A stretch of DNA of 7,794 nt, taken from contig CAMJDE010000079.1 in the NCBI GenBank assembly GCA_946404295.1, positions 1 through 7,794 of the forward strand, read 5' to 3'. Positions 6,723 through 7,794 of this stretch are shown in pieces. Origin of the DNA: an uncultured Clostridia bacterium (GTDB lineage: Bacteria; Bacillota; Clostridia; Oscillospirales; CAG-272). The notes under the pieces are model-generated. The model searched no databases, was not told the DNA's origin, and saw only the letters and a program-made list of their open reading frames with translations. Positions within the stretch are counted from its first letter, which is position 1, and each line of letters begins with the position of its first letter. The translations under genes and the position numbers were made by a program.

Positions 6723-6778
6723 ATATGAAATTGTTGTTGCGACCTCCGGGTTTTTCTTGCGCCCGGTCGCCGTCAAAT

Positions 6779-6819
6779 CCCGTTTGCGCGTCGCTCTTAA
6801 AATCGCTCCTTCAAACGGG
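6779..6819. repeat. Hairpin inside the tRNA insert (8-bp arms)
   Basis: CCCGTTTG (6779-6786) and CAAACGGG (6812-6819) are perfect inverted repeats around a 25-base loop in the middle of the segment that splits the second tRNA copy. Confidence 0.6.
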
Positions 6820-6841
6820 TTCTTGGGGCGACACCGCTTCC

Positions 6842-6868
6842 CCGAAACGCCCCACCGGGGCTTTTCGG
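6842..6868. repeat. Compact hairpin next to the tRNA 5' half
   Basis: CCGAAA (6842-6847) pairs with TTTCGG (6863-6868) and GCCCC (6849-6853) with GGGGC (6857-6861), separated by one mismatch and closed by a 3-base loop. On the minus strand it starts 9 bases after the truncated anticodon stem. It has no clear U tract, so it is structured but not a standard terminator. Confidence 0.65.
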
Positions 6869-6886
6869 CTCGCTGACCCGACGAGC
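6859..6886. repeat. 28-nt direct repeat, right copy
   Basis: Matches 6525-6552 at 26 of 28 bases in the same orientation, offset 334 bases. It spans the junction between the insert and the 5' half of the split tRNA copy. Confidence 0.75.
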
Positions 6887-6933
6887 TACCAAACTGCTCT
6901 ACTCCGCGATGCCGTTTTTGCGTCAGCCATATT

Positions 6934-6962
6934 ATTATATACAATCCGGCACAGAAAATCAA
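6934..6962 (-). promoter_or_regulatory. Promoter of the tRNA-fMet locus
   Basis: On the minus strand TTGATT (6957-6962) and TATAAT (6934-6939) are separated by 17 nt. The predicted start is near 6927, only about 19 bases before the 5' end of the split tRNA copy. It is the only strong promoter I see for the intact tRNA at 6646-6722, so the intact tRNA is probably expressed by read-through of the broken copy. Confidence 0.75.
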
Positions 6963-6963
6963 C

Positions 6964-6989
6964 CCTTTTTTCAAGGAAAAAGGTTTTTT
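6964..6989 (+). terminator. Weak AT-rich terminator-like hairpin
   Basis: CCTTTTT (6964-6970) pairs with AAAAAGG (6977-6983) around a 6-base loop and is followed by T6 (6984-6989). It may insulate the downstream region from plus-strand read-through. It overlaps the upstream end of the tRNA promoter region. Confidence 0.45.
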
Positions 6990-7072
6990 GTGAAGATTGA
7001 ACGAAAGAAAGAGGGTTCGCGACGGTTCATTTGATCGTTCTTTTGGTCAAAATGATACAAAAAGGAGGCAGA

Positions 7073-7135
7073 ATGACAGGAGTCGGCGTCGCTTCAATAG
7101 GCGAAGCCGAAGGCTTTGTGCGCAAAACCGGTTGA
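7073..7135 (+). CDS. 20-residue micro-ORF behind a perfect Shine-Dalgarno
   Basis: ATG at 7073 to TGA 7133-7135, reading MTGVGVASIGEAEGFVRKTG. The site AAAGGAGG (7061-7068) is a perfect anti-16S match, but with only 4 bases before the ATG, slightly short. I see no good promoter that would leave room for this site: the best match (TTGATC at 7031, with weak -10 candidates at 7053-7059) would start transcription at or beyond it. The stop overlaps the -35 box of the lipoprotein promoter. The composition is not membrane-like. It may be a leader peptide, a small protein, or a chance ORF; no family is recognised. Confidence 0.3.
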   Translation: MTGVGVASIGEAEGFVRKTG

Positions 7136-7160
7136 AACGTTCATGATACTGTGATATAAT
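7132..7160 (+). promoter_or_regulatory. Promoter of the lipoprotein gene
   Basis: The -35 box is TTGAAA (7132-7137) and the -10 box a perfect TATAAT (7155-7160), with an exact 17-nt spacer. The predicted start is near 7167. The ribosome site GGAGG (7184-7188) is 6 bases before the ATG at 7195. Confidence 0.8.
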
Positions 7161-7165
7161 GAACG
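7138..7165. promoter_or_regulatory. Candidate operator: perfect inverted repeat over the lipoprotein promoter
   Basis: CGTTCAT (7138-7144) and ATGAACG (7159-7165) are perfect 7-base inverted repeats with a 14-base spacer. Their centres are 21 bp apart, two helical turns. The left arm abuts the -35 box and the right arm overlaps the end of the -10 box, so a bound dimer would block RNA polymerase. This is inference; no regulator gene is in the window. A related GTTCAT lies at 7025-7030. Confidence 0.45.
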
Positions 7166-7194
7166 CGATAGAGTAGAAAATGCGGAGGCGTATT

Positions 7195-7794
7195 ATGAAA
7201 AAAACGTTCTTTATCGTTTTGTTCCTATGTACGGTTTTCGTATTCGTTTCTTGCCGTAATACGAACGTTCCGGAACATTCAGAAGAAACGACGGCGGAAA
7301 CCGGGGATACCGATAAACAAAACGATACTCTGACGGGTATTCACGGCGTCAGATTTTGGGACAGCCATCATCCCGACGATTCCGAAAGATATCCCGAGTG
7401 GGGGGTTACGTTTGGATTTTTGCCGGGAACCGAATTCAAAAGGGACCAAAACGGAGCAGTATTCGCAAATGATGAGTTGCTGATCGGCGGGCCCGGATAT
7501 GGTTGTACGAGCTTTTATACAGCCAAATTAACGGAAACAGATAAACCTGTTCTTTGTTTCGGTATGTGTTCCGGTTCCGGAATTGTCGACGAGAACATTG
7601 TCATCATTGATAGTGAAACCAAGCAGGAAATCTATACTCTCCGCGACCGTGAGCATTACGATTATCAGTTGTTTCTTCGCGACGGACTTTTATGTGTGCG
7701 TGAACTTGTATTTATGACCAATGAAGTCGCGCGTACCGGAAGATTTACCTATGACGGAACGGTCGTTCGAGTTATTTGGGATGATGCTGTAAAT
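7195..7794 (+). CDS. Putative lipoprotein of unknown function, 3' end beyond the window
   Basis: Open from the ATG at 7195 to the window edge, 200 codons with no stop. The N-terminus MKKTFFIVLFLCTVFVF followed by VSC is a type II signal sequence: two lysines, a hydrophobic core, and a lipobox-like FVSC with C20 as the expected lipidated residue. The protein should therefore be anchored on the outer face of the membrane. Residues 21-47 are a Thr/Glu/Asp-rich linker (PEHSEETTAETGDTDKQ). A presumably folded domain follows, with the recognisable but unassigned stretches GIHGVRFWDSHHPDD and LLIGGPGYGCTSFYT and three further cysteines (at GYGC, VLCFGMC). I do not recognise a family. The codon use is more AT-rich than in the genes upstream. 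The start is fixed by GGAGG 6 bases upstream and by the consensus promoter. It stands alone after the tRNA locus. Confidence 0.8.
   Translation, partial: MKKTFFIVLFLCTVFVFVSCRNTNVPEHSEETTAETGDTDKQNDTLTGIHGVRFWDSHHPDDSERYPEWGVTFGFLPGTEFKRDQNGAVFANDELLIGGPGYGCTSFYTAKLTETDKPVLCFGMCSGSGIVDENIVIIDSETKQEIYTLRDREHYDYQLFLRDGLLCVRELVFMTNEVARTGRFTYDGTVVRVIWDDAVN

Larger units (their letters stand above)
6738..6908 (-). pseudogene. Split second copy of tRNA-fMet (5' half, 124-nt insert, short 3' fragment)
   Basis: The 5' half (6877-6908, plus two upstream bases) is identical over 34 bases to the intact gene (6691-6724): acceptor 5' strand, D-arm and 5' anticodon stem. The anticodon loop is lost. An insert follows at 6753-6876, and a 15-base fragment (6738-6752) then matches the 3' anticodon stem, variable region and first T-stem bases of the intact gene (6671-6685). 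The rest of the T-arm and the acceptor 3' strand are missing, so no mature tRNA can form. It lies directly upstream, in the direction of transcription, of the intact gene in a tandem arrangement with a 15-base gap. Confidence 0.75.

Noticed and set aside
6738..6908. Functional intron-containing or trans-split tRNA
   Set aside because: The T-arm and acceptor 3' strand are missing, the insert is too short for a self-splicing group I intron, and no bacterial system for this arrangement is known.
7031..7059. Promoter for the 20-residue micro-ORF
   Set aside because: The -10 match is poor and the predicted start would fall on or after the Shine-Dalgarno.

Overview
The window reads as a chromosomal stretch of a fairly GC-rich member of the Bacillota, probably a clostridial gut-type bacterium. 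This is inferred from style, not from a marker gene: purine-rich ribosome sites, housekeeping promoters that all have exact 17-nt spacers, short strong intrinsic terminators, a Gram-positive-like lipoprotein, and a CCA-encoding initiator tRNA. No phage, transposase or CRISPR genes are visible.

Layout. (1) Positions 2-2439: the 3' part of an AMP-forming acyl-CoA synthetase gene, overlapping by one base a metal-dependent amidohydrolase gene. The pair ends at a terminator-like hairpin (2456-2496). (2) Positions 2487-3074: a consensus promoter follows immediately and drives a small six-helix DUF308/HdeD-like membrane protein. Its reading frame is broken by a -1 shift at 2712-2718, giving a 2-helix and a 4-helix ORF. 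A 14-bp-stem bidirectional terminator (3040-3074) closes it. (3) Positions 3075-4433, minus strand: a membrane O-acyltransferase (acyltransferase 3/WecH-like) with its own promoter. (4) Positions 4530-6489: a divergently promoted two-gene operon of a zinc polyol-type dehydrogenase and a PfkB/fructokinase-like kinase with a 4-nt ATGA overlap. Together these could oxidise a polyol to a ketose and then phosphorylate it. (5) Positions 6490-6990: the most unusual part, an initiator tRNA-fMet locus on the minus strand. It holds one intact gene, a second copy cut in two at the anticodon loop by about 124 nt, a third decayed tRNA-like 3' half in the opposite orientation, a 23-bp-stem palindromic terminator, and a 28-nt direct repeat that brackets the unit. 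(6) Positions 7010-7794: a more AT-rich region with a 20-codon micro-ORF behind a perfect Shine-Dalgarno, a promoter straddled by a perfect inverted repeat, and the 5' 200 codons of an unrecognised lipoprotein that runs off the window.

The blocks look like independent transcription units rather than one system. The best candidate for something undescribed is the rearranged tRNA-fMet locus. The promoter upstream of the split copy appears to read through it to reach the intact initiator tRNA. The second-best points are the split DUF308 gene and the operator-like repeat before the lipoprotein.
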